Source: Mycolicibacterium phocaicum (lineage in GTDB: Bacteria > Actinomycetota > Actinomycetes > Mycobacteriales > Mycobacteriaceae). Taken from it: a stretch of DNA of 64,000 nucleotides. The stretch is taken from NCBI RefSeq assembly GCF_010731115.1, contig NZ_AP022616.1:1860001-1924000 (forward strand), written 5' to 3'. Below, one piece after another: positions 36,053-46,972 of this stretch. Position 1 is the first letter of the stretch. Each line of letters starts with the position of its first letter. Position numbers and translations under genes: made by a program. The notes beneath the pieces are model-generated. The model was given only the letters and a program-made list of their open reading frames with translations, ran no database searches and was not told the origin of the DNA.

Positions 36053-36766
36053 GTGATCGACACACTGGATATCGCGCTGCGGATCGCCGCCGGCCTGGGG
36101 CTCGGCGCGGCGATCGGGCTGGAGCGTCAGTGGCGGTCCCGCAATGCCGGATTGCGCACGGCTGCACTGGTCAGCCTCGGGTCGACGCTGTTCGTCATCA
36201 TGGGTGGCTACACCTTCGCGGGGGAACATGCCGATCCGACCCGGGTCGCCGCCCAGGTCGCGTCCGGCATCGGCTTCCTCGGCGCCGGCGTGATCATGCA
36301 GCAGGGCGCCACGATCTCCGGACTCAACACCGCGGCCACCCTGTGGGCCTCCGCCGCCATCGGCGCCCTGGCCGGCGGCGGACTGTTGATCCCCGCCGTG
36401 ATCGGAAGCTGCGCGGTGATCGCCGCCAACATCTTCCTGCGGCCGGTGGGACGCACGCTGGACCGGCACCGCCGTCCGGGCGCCGAAGAGTCCTCTGCCG
36501 AATACCGGTTCGAGGTACGGTGCGCCACGACCGCCGAGCTGCACATCCGCAGCCTCATCTTCGACGCCATCTCGCACCCCAACCTCACGGTGCGCTCCAT
36601 CTCCGCGGTCGATCTGCCCGACGACGAAGGGGTGCGCATCACGGCCACCGTCATCGCCGACGAACGCGACGACCACCGCATCGAGGCGGCCCTCGCCGAT
36701 GTCATCAAGGCACCGGCCGTCACCGCGGTGCGCTGGAGCGCCGACGACATGAGCCCGGTCGACTAG
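36053..36766 (+). CDS. mgtC: MgtC/SapB-family membrane protein
   Basis: The 237-residue protein has four or five N-terminal membrane helices with the MgtC signatures GLGAAIGLERQWR, LRTAALVSLGSTLF, ASGIGFLGAGVI and GLNTAATLWASAAIG. A C-terminal ACT-like cytosolic domain runs from about 150 to 237. MgtC proteins support growth at low magnesium and intramacrophage survival in several bacteria. GTG 36053 has AGGAG upstream. The 210-base leader (35843-36052) was checked by eye for an M-box magnesium riboswitch; no convincing match was seen. A 6-bp hairpin (36778-36794) follows the gene. Confidence 0.88.
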   Translation: MIDTLDIALRIAAGLGLGAAIGLERQWRSRNAGLRTAALVSLGSTLFVIMGGYTFAGEHADPTRVAAQVASGIGFLGAGVIMQQGATISGLNTAATLWASAAIGALAGGGLLIPAVIGSCAVIAANIFLRPVGRTLDRHRRPGAEESSAEYRFEVRCATTAELHIRSLIFDAISHPNLTVRSISAVDLPDDEGVRITATVIADERDDHRIEAALADVIKAPAVTAVRWSADDMSPVD

Positions 36767-36808
36767 ACCGCACCCCGGCGGCCGACAAGGCCGCTACCAG
36801 GGGAAATT

Positions 36809-36883
36809 TGGTGGGCGCGGACGGTATCGAACCGCCGACCGCTGGTGTGTAAAACCAGAGCTCTACCACTGAGCTACGCGCCC
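36809..36883 (-). tRNA. tRNA-Val (anticodon TAC)
   Basis: Cloverleaf on the minus strand: acceptor stem GGGCGCG (36883-36877) pairs with CGCGCCC (36819-36813); the D arm is GCTC/GAGC; the anticodon stem CTGGT/ACCAG encloses loop TTTACAC with anticodon TAC; the T arm GGCGG-TTCGATA-CCGTC includes one wobble pair. The 3' CCA is encoded, with discriminator A. The 3' end points towards the accessory region on its left. Confidence 0.93.
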
Positions 36884-36924
36884 CGCCTCGGGCACGCTAC
36901 ACGCCGATGGCGGCCAAGGGAAAA

Positions 36925-37380
36925 TCAGTCGAGCGCGTTCAGCGCCGAAACCCAGACCGACTGGTCGCGCGCCTCGCCAGGCGATGTGCACTCCGCGAAT
37001 CGCACGATGCCCTCCCGGTCGACGAGGAACGTGCCTCGGTCCGGGTACCCGGAAACCTCGTTGAAAACCCCATAGAGCTGGGCCACCGCGCCATGCGGCC
37101 AGAAGTCGCACAGGATCGGGAACTCGAAGCCCGATTCGCGCGCCCACACCTTGTGGGTGGCCGGCGGCCCGACCGAGATGGTCAGCGTTTCCACCGAGTC
37201 ATTGCGGTACCGGGCCAGGTTGTCCTGAATCTCGCCGAGCTCCCCCGCACACACCGGGGTGAACGCCAGCGGGAAGAACACCAGCAACACGTTCCGGCCG
37301 CGTAACGCCGACAGCGTCACGGCGCGACCGTGCTGGTCTTTGAGCGTGAAGTCCGGTGCGACGGACCCGACGTCGATCAT
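36925..37380 (-). CDS. ahpE: One-Cys-type peroxiredoxin AhpE
   Basis: The 151-residue peroxiredoxin has the active-site motif FTPVC with peroxidatic C44 and shows no obvious resolving cysteine partner nearby. It reduces hydroperoxides and peroxynitrite; the M. tuberculosis AhpE (Rv2238c) uses mycothiol/mycoredoxin as reductant. The ATG at 37380 gives the family start MIDVGSVAPDFTL. The frame is open to 37707 only through shadow sequence. It lies between tRNA-Val and the DUF3052 gene, and resumes the conserved core gene order after the accessory insert. Confidence 0.93.
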   Translation of the reverse strand: MIDVGSVAPDFTLKDQHGRAVTLSALRGRNVLLVFFPLAFTPVCAGELGEIQDNLARYRNDSVETLTISVGPPATHKVWARESGFEFPILCDFWPHGAVAQLYGVFNEVSGYPDRGTFLVDREGIVRFAECTSPGEARDQSVWVSALNALD

Positions 37381-37528
37381 GACCGAACCCGCGAACGCAA
37401 CGTGGTGGCGGAAAGCAGGCCGGTTTTCCGCCGTGTGGTTGCACTCGACGCGACGACGGCCCACCGACAACGGATTTGCCGCACAGAGGCGGCCGCACCG
37501 TCCAGCCGCGGCACAACAGCCAACCGCA

Positions 37529-37951
37529 CTAGTGCCGGCCCGCGGCCTTCGACTTGGGCTGCACCAGGCGGCTGGCGATCCAGTCCCCGAGGTTGGCCGA
37601 CGACGTGACGACCAGTCCAGCGGTGGGCGCGGACTCGGCGATCTCGGCGGGCTGGACGTGGCCGCCCTTGCCGGTTTTCGGAGTGACCACCCAGATGACG
37701 CCGTCATCGGCCAGCGGGGTGATCGCGTCCATCAAACGGTCGACCAGGTCGCCGTCGTCATCGCGCCACCACAGCAGCACGACGTCCACGACTTCGTCGG
37801 AATCCTCGTCGAGAAGCTCTCCGCCGCACGCATCTTCGATGTCAGCGCGGATGTCGTCGTCGGTGTCCTCGTCCCAACCCAGCTCCTGGACGATCTGATC
37901 TTTGTGAATGCCCAGTCTCTGGGCGTAGTTCGGCGCGTCCGCCGCGGCCAC
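37529..37951 (-). CDS. DUF3052 family protein (Rv2239c-like)
   Basis: The 140-residue acidic protein of the DUF3052 family contains YAQRLGIHKDQIVQELGWDEDTDDDIR, a central DEVVDVVLLWWRDDDGDLVDRL and VIWVVTPKTGKGGHV. The family is widespread in actinobacteria and its function is unknown; the GKGG loop could bind phosphate. The GTG at 37951 has GAGGAGG about ten bases upstream. It is 148 bases upstream of ahpE on the same strand. Confidence 0.88.
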   Translation of the reverse strand: MAAADAPNYAQRLGIHKDQIVQELGWDEDTDDDIRADIEDACGGELLDEDSDEVVDVVLLWWRDDDGDLVDRLMDAITPLADDGVIWVVTPKTGKGGHVQPAEIAESAPTAGLVVTSSANLGDWIASRLVQPKSKAAGRH

Positions 37952-38067
37952 CGGTGTCCTCCTCTAACCTGCTTGTTTGCAGCCCGTGTGTGTGGAACCC
38001 AATAGTCGCACGCGGCGACGATTCATTCGACGCAAGACACATCTTTGATCGACAAGATCAGTGCTTG

Positions 38068-38610
38068 CTACCCGCATGCGGTCTCGGTGGCCGACTTGGC
38101 GTTGTTGAACGAGTCGACCGCGGCATTGAAATCTGAGGTCGACGCGTTGGTGCTGATCGCCGTCGCCAGCGACTGGGCCGCCGCCGACCAACCGGCGAGC
38201 GCCGCCTTGAGGGTGTCCGACTGCACGGTCGTGGCGCTCTTGGTCACCGCGTCCGCGGCGTGGTGCAGGGCGTCGACCGCGGCCTGCAGCTTGGCAGCGT
38301 CGGTGCCACCGGCGTTCTCGGCGTCGACGTAGGCGTTGACGGCCTGCATCGCCGGTTTGCCGGTGTCGACGAACGTCTGGCACGCGGCCTCTGTCGCCGC
38401 CACGGACGCGCTCGACGAACTGGAACTGGCCGACGCCGCCGCGGACAGCGACACCGAGGTGCGGTATGCCGCGGCGCCCGGCTGGTCGACCGTGGAACTG
38501 CCTTCGACGGACTTGCTGCAGCCGACGAGCACCATGGCGGAGACCGCCACGCTCCCGAATACCAAAGCGGCTGCGCGAAGCCGCGACACACTCGCCGCGC
38601 TGGTCATCAT
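38068..38610 (-). CDS. Small mycobacterial lipoprotein (Rv2240c-like)
   Basis: The 180-residue lipoprotein has a signal peptide ending in the lipobox LVGC and is followed by a Ser/Ala-rich linker. The mature helical region has two further cysteines (EAACQTF and the terminal ETACG) that could form a disulfide. The ATG at 38610 is the first of two adjacent methionines; the frame extends upstream without a good start. It is divergent from aceE across 149 bases. Function unknown. Confidence 0.75.
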   Translation of the reverse strand: MMTSAASVSRLRAAALVFGSVAVSAMVLVGCSKSVEGSSTVDQPGAAAYRTSVSLSAAASASSSSSSASVAATEAACQTFVDTGKPAMQAVNAYVDAENAGGTDAAKLQAAVDALHHAADAVTKSATTVQSDTLKAALAGWSAAAQSLATAISTNASTSDFNAAVDSFNNAKSATETACG

Positions 38611-38759
38611 CAGCTGACCGTACAGGGTTGATGTGTCAATCGCGGGCATCCGAACGCGTACTCGCCGGTAGCCCACCCCAACGCCTAATCTGCGCAACGA
38701 TGGGGGGACGATGGGCAGTGCCAAAAGCATCCCCAAAATCGAATACCAAGGAGTGGCAG

Positions 38760-41549
<2,790 letters not shown>

Positions 41550-41557
41550 CCCACACG

Positions 41558-41598
41558 CGCCGAGATGACGGTTTCTGGCGGAAACCGTCATCTCGGCG
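41558..41598 (+). terminator. Perfect 18-bp hairpin after aceE
   Basis: CGCCGAGATGACGGTTTC (41558-41575) pairs exactly with GAAACCGTCATCTCGGCG (41581-41598) around a 5-base loop. It starts nine bases after the aceE stop. There is no U-tract, which is common for mycobacterial terminators. Confidence 0.8.
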
Positions 41599-41633
41599 TG
41601 ACTGGATTGGCGGAAGTCTCCAGAAATCAGGCG

Positions 41634-41645
41634 TATCTTTTAGTC
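41634..41645 (+). promoter_or_regulatory. Possible leaderless promoter of mabR
   Basis: TATCTT at 41634-41639 is a good -10 hexamer placed so that transcription would start at or next to the mabR ATG (41646). No ribosome-binding site lies between the hairpin and the ATG, in keeping with a leaderless transcript. Confidence 0.5.
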
Positions 41646-42881
41646 ATGCCTGACAACGCAACCGGCGGTAAGCGGTTCGTTCCCCCCAAGTCGACGCTCG
41701 AAGTACTCGAGAACGTCCCGGACACGGTGCTGCGCCGTCTCAAGCAGTACTCCGGCACGCTGGCGACGCAGGCGGTGCACGCCCTCGAGGAGCGGCTGCC
41801 GTTCTTCGCCGAGTTGGAGGCCTCGCAGCGCGCCAGCGTTCACCTGGTGGTGCAGACCGCGGTCGTCAACTTCGTCGAGTGGATGCGCGACCCGAACAGC
41901 GACGTCAGCTACACCGCGGAGGCCTTCGAGGTCGTGCCGCAGGATCTGCGGCGTCGCATCGCGCTGCGGCAGTCGGTGGAGATGGTGCGGACCACCATGG
42001 AGTTCTTCGAGGAAGTGGTCCCGCTGCTGGCCCGCACCGAGGAACAGCTGACGGCACTGACGGCAGGCATTCTGCGGTACAGCCGCGATCTGGCCTTCGC
42101 GGCCGCCAGCGCCTACGCCGACCAGGCCGAGGCCCGCGGCGCCTGGGACACCCGGATGGAAGCCAACGTCGTGGACGCCGTCGTGCGCGGCGATGTCGGC
42201 ACCAGCCTGCAGTCGCAAGCCGCGGCACTGAACTGGGATGCCACCGCCCCCGCGACCGTCGTGGTGGGTTACCCGCAACCCGACCGAGCCGATCTGGCCA
42301 GCGAGGACGTCCACGACGTCGCCAGCCGCAACGGGCGCGTCGCCCTGTCCGACGTCCACGGCACCTGGCTGGTGGCCATCGTGTCCGGACAGATATCCCC
42401 CACAGATCGGTTCCTGGGTGAACTGATGGGTGTCTTCGCCGACGCCCCGGTGGTGATCGGGCCGCTGGCCGCCACGCTTGCGGCCGCGCACTACAGCGCC
42501 ACCGAAGCCATCTCCGGCATGAATGCGGTGAGCGGCTGGACGGGCGCACCCCGCCCGGTCGCAGCCCGCGAACTACTGCCGGAACGCGCGTTGCTCGGGG
42601 ATCGTTCGGCCATCGCGGCGCTGGAACTCGAGGTCGTCCGGCCGCTGGCAGACGCGGGTCCGGCGCTGACGGAGACCCTCGAGGCGTACCTCGACGCCGG
42701 CGGCGCCATAGAAGCGTGCGCCCGTAAATTGTTCGTTCATCCAAACACCGTCCGGTACCGGCTGCGCCGGATCGCCGACTTCACCGGCCGCGATCCCATG
42801 GTGCCCAGGGATGCTTACGTGCTCCGCGTGGCCTCCACAGTGGGTCGATTGAGCCGTAGCCCCGCTCAGGCCAACCAGTAA
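41646..42881 (+). CDS. mabR: PucR-type helix-turn-helix regulator of FAS-II (MabR)
   Basis: The 411-residue regulator has a long helical N-terminal half, a GGDEF-like central region and a C-terminal PucR-type helix-turn-helix (about 350-405: ALTETLEAYLDAGG, ACARKLFVHPNTVRYRLRRI). Its M. tuberculosis counterpart Rv2242 is MabR, reported to bind the fabD promoter and control FAS-II genes, with long-chain acyl-CoA as effector. The gene sits directly upstream of fabD. The ATG at 41646 fits a leaderless transcript. A 6-bp inverted repeat at 42988-43008 before fabD is the probable binding site. Confidence 0.9.
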   Translation: MPDNATGGKRFVPPKSTLEVLENVPDTVLRRLKQYSGTLATQAVHALEERLPFFAELEASQRASVHLVVQTAVVNFVEWMRDPNSDVSYTAEAFEVVPQDLRRRIALRQSVEMVRTTMEFFEEVVPLLARTEEQLTALTAGILRYSRDLAFAAASAYADQAEARGAWDTRMEANVVDAVVRGDVGTSLQSQAAALNWDATAPATVVVGYPQPDRADLASEDVHDVASRNGRVALSDVHGTWLVAIVSGQISPTDRFLGELMGVFADAPVVIGPLAATLAAAHYSATEAISGMNAVSGWTGAPRPVAARELLPERALLGDRSAIAALELEVVRPLADAGPALTETLEAYLDAGGAIEACARKLFVHPNTVRYRLRRIADFTGRDPMVPRDAYVLRVASTVGRLSRSPAQANQ

Positions 42882-42987
42882 ACGGCCTGATCAGCATAGT
42901 TACAGCAAACCTACCCGCCGGTAGCTATCGACACCCCACTGTGATCCACATCGCAGCCAGGTCTCGCCAACGTTGCATAACGTGCGT

Positions 42988-43008
42988 TTTTGTAGACATT
43001 CCACAAAA
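42988..43008. promoter_or_regulatory. Probable MabR operator in the fabD promoter
   Basis: TTTTGT-N9-ACAAAA forms a perfect 6-bp inverted repeat at the two ends of 21 bases. It matches, as I recall, the inverted repeat reported for MabR. A -10-like CATAAT at 43024-43029 places the repeat over the -35 region. It is 65 bases upstream of the fabD start; the 192-base gap holds no gene. Confidence 0.7.
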
Positions 43009-43073
43009 CTTTAAGACGAGGTTCATAATCTCTTACACGGCATAAAACCCGCTTCACAGTGTTTTCTTAATCC

Positions 43074-44009
43074 GTGCCTCAAACACCTGTGCTTGCGCTG
43101 CTTGCCCCCGGGCAGGGATCTCAGACGCCCGGCATGCTCACCCCCTGGTTGGAGCTGCCCGGTGCTGCTGACCGTCTGGCCACCTGGTCGGAGATCAGCG
43201 GCCTCGATCTGGCCCAGCTCGGCACCACGGCGACCGCCGAGGAGATCACCGACACCGCGGTGACCCAGCCCCTGGTCGTCGCGGCGACGCTGCTCGCACA
43301 CGAAGAGCTGACGAAGCGCGGCCTGCTGGCCGGCGCCACCACGATCGTGGCCGGCCACTCGGTCGGCGAGATCGCCGCCTACGCCATCGCCGGCGTCATC
43401 TCCGCCGACGAGGCCATCAAGCTCGCCGCCACCCGCGGCGCCGAGATGGCCAAGGCCTGCGCCCTGGAGCCCACCGGCATGGCCGCGGTTCTCGGTGGCG
43501 ACGAGGCCGAGGTGCTGGCGCGTCTCGAAGCCCTGGAACTGGTCCCGGCCAACCGCAACGCGGCGGGCCAGATCGTCGCCGCCGGTGCCGTCGCGGCGCT
43601 GGAGAAGCTGGCCGAGGATCCGCCGGCCAAGGCGCGCGTCCGTGTGCTGGCGACCGCCGGCGCCTTCCACACGCACTTCATGGGCTCGGCGCAGGAGCCC
43701 TACGCGGCTGCCGCGGCGACCATCACCCCGAGCGAGCCGACCACGACCCTGCTGTCCAACGCCGACGGCCAGCCGGTCGCCGGTGCCGCGGACGCCATGG
43801 CCAAGCTGGTCGCCCAGATGACCCGTCCGGTCCGCTGGGACCTGTGCTCGGCCACCCTGCGCGAGCGCTTCGACGGTCAGGAAGTGACCGGAATCATCGA
43901 GTTCCCCCCGGCCGGCACCCTCACGGGTATCGCCAAGCGCGAAGTCAAGGGCGTGCCCACGCATCCCATCAAGACCCCCGCAGATCTGGACGGACTCGCC
44001 GAGTTCTGA
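43074..44009 (+). CDS. fabD: Malonyl-CoA:ACP transacylase FabD
   Basis: The 311-residue acyltransferase has the oxyanion motif APGQGSQTPGM near the start, the nucleophile GHSVGEIAAYA and the catalytic-histidine region GAFHTHFM. It moves malonyl groups from CoA to AcpM for FAS-II chain elongation leading to mycolic acids. The start is GTG 43074; a second in-frame GTG lies at 43089, closer to the M. tuberculosis N-terminus. No clear ribosome site precedes either. The operon continues fabD-acpM-kasA-kasB-accD6, under MabR control. Confidence 0.95.
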   Translation: MPQTPVLALLAPGQGSQTPGMLTPWLELPGAADRLATWSEISGLDLAQLGTTATAEEITDTAVTQPLVVAATLLAHEELTKRGLLAGATTIVAGHSVGEIAAYAIAGVISADEAIKLAATRGAEMAKACALEPTGMAAVLGGDEAEVLARLEALELVPANRNAAGQIVAAGAVAALEKLAEDPPAKARVRVLATAGAFHTHFMGSAQEPYAAAAATITPSEPTTTLLSNADGQPVAGAADAMAKLVAQMTRPVRWDLCSATLRERFDGQEVTGIIEFPPAGTLTGIAKREVKGVPTHPIKTPADLDGLAEF

Positions 44010-44036
44010 CAGGCCCGCTTGCCGAAACAACCAACC

Positions 44037-44060
44037 CGGCACACCAAATCCGGTGTGCCG
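44037..44060 (+). other. Hairpin between fabD and acpM
   Basis: CGGCACACC (44037-44045) pairs with GGTGTGCCG (44052-44060) around a 6-base loop in the 75-base fabD-acpM gap. No U-tract follows. It may be a processing or stabilising element that lets acpM be made in excess over fabD. Confidence 0.6.
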
Positions 44061-44084
44061 ACACAACAAAAAGAAGGAGCCATC

Positions 44085-44378
44085 GTGGCTGCCAGTCAAG
44101 AAGAAATCATCGCCGGCCTCGCCGAGATCATCGAAGAGGTCACCGGCATCGAGCCGTCTGAGGTGACCCCCGAGAAGTCCTTCGTCGACGACCTGGACAT
44201 CGACTCGCTGTCGATGGTCGAGATCGCTGTCCAGACCGAGGACAAGTACGGCGTGAAGATCCCGGACGAGGACCTGGCCGGCCTGCGCACCGTTGGTGAC
44301 GTCGTCGCCTACATCCAGAAGCTCGAGGAAGAGAACCCCGAGGCTGCTGCCGCACTGCGCGATAAGTTCAGCAAGTGA
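44085..44378 (+). CDS. acpM: Meromycolate extension acyl carrier protein AcpM
   Basis: The 97-residue acidic carrier protein has the phosphopantetheine serine S41 in [11 protein letters not shown]. The core matches mycobacterial AcpM almost residue for residue ([31 protein letters not shown]). It lacks most of the long C-terminal tail of the M. tuberculosis protein (115 residues as I recall), ending [10 protein letters not shown]. The GTG at 44085 has AAGGAG seven bases upstream. Its stop overlaps the kasA GTG. It holds the growing mero-chain during KasA/KasB elongation. Confidence 0.95.
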   Translation: MAASQEEIIAGLAEIIEEVTGIEPSEVTPEKSFVDDLDIDSLSMVEIAVQTEDKYGVKIPDEDLAGLRTVGDVVAYIQKLEEENPEAAAALRDKFSK

Positions 44379-45625
44379 CCAGGCCTTCCACGGCTAACGG
44401 AGGCTTCCCGAACGTCGTGGTGACCGCCGTGGAGGCAACCACGGCGCTCGCTGCTGACATCGAGAGCACGTGGAAGGGCCTCCTGGCAGGCGAAAGCGGC
44501 ATCCGTGAGTTGACCGACGATTTCGTCACCAAGTGGGACCTTCCGGTGCGTATCGGTGGCCACCTGGTCGACGATCTCGAGGCCGAGCTCACCCGCGTCG
44601 AACTGCGCCGTAACTCGTACGTGCAGCGCATGTCGCTCGTGCTGGCGCGACGGTTGTGGAAGAACGCGGGTGCGCCCGAGGTCGATCCCGACCGTTTCGC
44701 CGTCGTGATCGGCACCGGTCTGGGTGGCGGCGAGAAGATCGTCGAAACCTACGACGCCATGAACGAAGGCGGCATCCGCAAGGTCAGCCCGCTCGCCGTT
44801 CAGATGATCATGCCCAACGGTGCGGCTGCGGTCGCCGGCTTGGAACTGGGCGCCCGCGCCGGGGTCATCACCCCGGTCTCGGCGTGCTCGTCGGGTTCTG
44901 AGGCCATCGCCCACGGTTGGCGTCAGATCGTCATGGGTGACGCGGACTTCGCCGTCGTCGGTGGCGTGGAAGGCGGCATCGAGGCACTGCCCATCGCGGC
45001 GTTCTCGATGATGCGCGCCATGTCGACCCGCAACGACGATCCCGCGGGTGCGTCGCGGCCGTTCGACAAGGATCGTGACGGCTTCGTGTTCGGTGAAGCC
45101 GGCGCGATGATGATCATCGAGACCGAAGAGCACGCGCTGGCGCGTGGTGCCAAGCCGATCGCCCGCCTGCTGGGTGCCGGTATCACCTCGGACGCGTTCC
45201 ACATGGTGGCCCCGGCAGACGGCGGCGTGCGCGCCGGTGCCGCGATGAAGCGTGCACTGGAGACCGCGGGGCTGGACGCCAAGGACATCGACCACGTCAA
45301 TGCTCACGGCACTGCCACCCCGATCGGTGACACCGCCGAGGCCAATGCCATCCGCGTCGCCGGATGTCAGAACGCCGCGGTGTACGCGCCGAAGTCGGCG
45401 CTCGGCCACTCCATCGGTGCGGTCGGTGCGCTGGAGTCCGTGTTGACGGTGCTCGCGTTGCGCGACGGGGTCATCCCCCCGACGCTCAACTACGAGACGC
45501 CGGATCCCGCCATCGATCTCGATGTTGTTGCGGGCGAGCCTCGTTATGGCGAATACAAGTACGCCATCAACAACTCGTTCGGGTTCGGTGGACACAATGT
45601 CGCCCTGGCCTTTGGGCGTTATTAA
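44375..45625 (+). CDS. kasA: Beta-ketoacyl-ACP synthase KasA
   Basis: The 416-residue condensing enzyme has the Cys-His-His triad: C in [10 protein letters not shown] in [11 protein letters not shown], and H in [10 protein letters not shown] with the conserved lysine before it. It elongates acyl-AcpM in the early part of mycolic-acid chain building and is the known target of thiolactomycin. The GTG at 44375 overlaps the acpM stop (GTGA), so the two proteins are made together. Confidence 0.95.
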   Translation: MTRPSTANGGFPNVVVTAVEATTALAADIESTWKGLLAGESGIRELTDDFVTKWDLPVRIGGHLVDDLEAELTRVELRRNSYVQRMSLVLARRLWKNAGAPEVDPDRFAVVIGTGLGGGEKIVETYDAMNEGGIRKVSPLAVQMIMPNGAAAVAGLELGARAGVITPVSACSSGSEAIAHGWRQIVMGDADFAVVGGVEGGIEALPIAAFSMMRAMSTRNDDPAGASRPFDKDRDGFVFGEAGAMMIIETEEHALARGAKPIARLLGAGITSDAFHMVAPADGGVRAGAAMKRALETAGLDAKDIDHVNAHGTATPIGDTAEANAIRVAGCQNAAVYAPKSALGHSIGAVGALESVLTVLALRDGVIPPTLNYETPDPAIDLDVVAGEPRYGEYKYAINNSFGFGGHNVALAFGRY

Positions 45626-45647
45626 GTCGAAGGGACATTGAGCAGTA

Positions 45648-46916
45648 ATGGCAGGGGTAACCGCACAGAGGTTGTCAACGGGGAATGGTCTCCCCAATGT
45701 GGTCGTCACTGGCGTAGCCATGTCGACTGCCCTGGCGACCGACGCCGAAACCACATGGCAGAAGCTCCTTGACGGACAGAGCGGGATTCGTCTTCTCGAA
45801 GATGACTTCATCGAGAAGTACGACCTCCCCGTCCGTATCGGTGGGCATCTGCACGAGGATTTCGAAAGTGAACTGACGCGGGTCGAACTGCGTCGGCTGT
45901 CATATCTGCAGAAAATGTCGACGGTCATCGGCCGGCGAGTCTGGGAAAACGCAGGCTCGCCGGACGTTGATCCCCGACGACTGATGGTGTCGATCGGCAC
46001 CGGCCTCGGCTCGACCGAGGAACTGGTCTTCGCCTACGACGGCATGCGCGAGCGCGGCCTGCGAGCGGTTTCGCCGCTGGTCGTGCAGATGTACATGCCC
46101 AACGGGGCGGCGGCCGCTGTCGGACTGGAGCGCAAGGCCAAGGCCGGGGTGTCCACCCTGATCTCGGCCTGCGCGTCCGGTTCGGAAGCCATCGCCAACG
46201 CCTGGCGCCAGCTGGTGCTGGGCGAGGCCGACGTCGCCATCGCCGGTGGCGTCGAAACCAAGATCGAGGCAGTGCCGATCGCCGGGTTCGCCCAGATGCG
46301 CATCGTGCTGTCCAACACCAACGACAACCCGGCCGGTGCCTGCCGCCCGTTCGACCGCGACCGCAACGGCTTCGTGTTCGGTGAGGGTGGCGCCATGCTG
46401 GTGCTCGAGACCGAGGAACACGCCAAGGCCCGCGGCGCCAACATCCTGGCCCGCCTCATGGGCGCCAGCGTCACCTCGGACGGCTACCACATCGTGGCCC
46501 CGGACCCCAACGGCGAACAGGCCGGCTACGCCATGACCCGGGCGATCGAGCTCGCCGGTCTGGCGCCGTCCGACATCGACCACGTCAACGCGCACGCGAC
46601 CGGCACCAGCGTCGGTGACGTCGCCGAGGGCGTGGCCATCAACAACGCCATGAAGGGCCACCGCCCCGCGGTGTACGCCCCCAAGTCCGCTCTGGGCCAC
46701 TCGGTGGGTGCGGTTGGTGCGGTGGAGTCCATCCTCACCGTGCTCGCGCTGCGCGACGGCGTAATTCCGCCCACACTGAACCTGGAAAACCTGGATCCGG
46801 AGATCGATCTGGATGTGGTCTCCAAGGCTCCGCGGCAGGGCGACTACAAGTACGCGATCAACAACTCGTTCGGGTTCGGCGGACACAACGTCGCACTCGT
46901 ATTCGGCCGGTACTGA
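45648..46916 (+). CDS. kasB: Beta-ketoacyl-ACP synthase KasB
   Basis: The 422-residue condensing enzyme is a clear paralogue of KasA, with C in [13 protein letters not shown] in [11 protein letters not shown] and H in [10 protein letters not shown]. KasB extends the chain to full meromycolate length; its loss shortens mycolates in pathogens. The ATG at 45648 starts 22 bases after kasA. In place of the HGTATP of KasA it has HATGTS, the usual KasB difference. Confidence 0.95.
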   Translation: MAGVTAQRLSTGNGLPNVVVTGVAMSTALATDAETTWQKLLDGQSGIRLLEDDFIEKYDLPVRIGGHLHEDFESELTRVELRRLSYLQKMSTVIGRRVWENAGSPDVDPRRLMVSIGTGLGSTEELVFAYDGMRERGLRAVSPLVVQMYMPNGAAAAVGLERKAKAGVSTLISACASGSEAIANAWRQLVLGEADVAIAGGVETKIEAVPIAGFAQMRIVLSNTNDNPAGACRPFDRDRNGFVFGEGGAMLVLETEEHAKARGANILARLMGASVTSDGYHIVAPDPNGEQAGYAMTRAIELAGLAPSDIDHVNAHATGTSVGDVAEGVAINNAMKGHRPAVYAPKSALGHSVGAVGAVESILTVLALRDGVIPPTLNLENLDPEIDLDVVSKAPRQGDYKYAINNSFGFGGHNVALVFGRY

Positions 46917-46972
46917 GCGACCCCGGAAAACACAGCGCAGACCCCGGTGTGCGAGATCAAGGAGATTAGAAA

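Noticed and set aside
36778..36794. Terminator after mgtC
   Set aside because: GCGGCC/GGCCGC forms only a 6-bp stem; too short to list separately with confidence.
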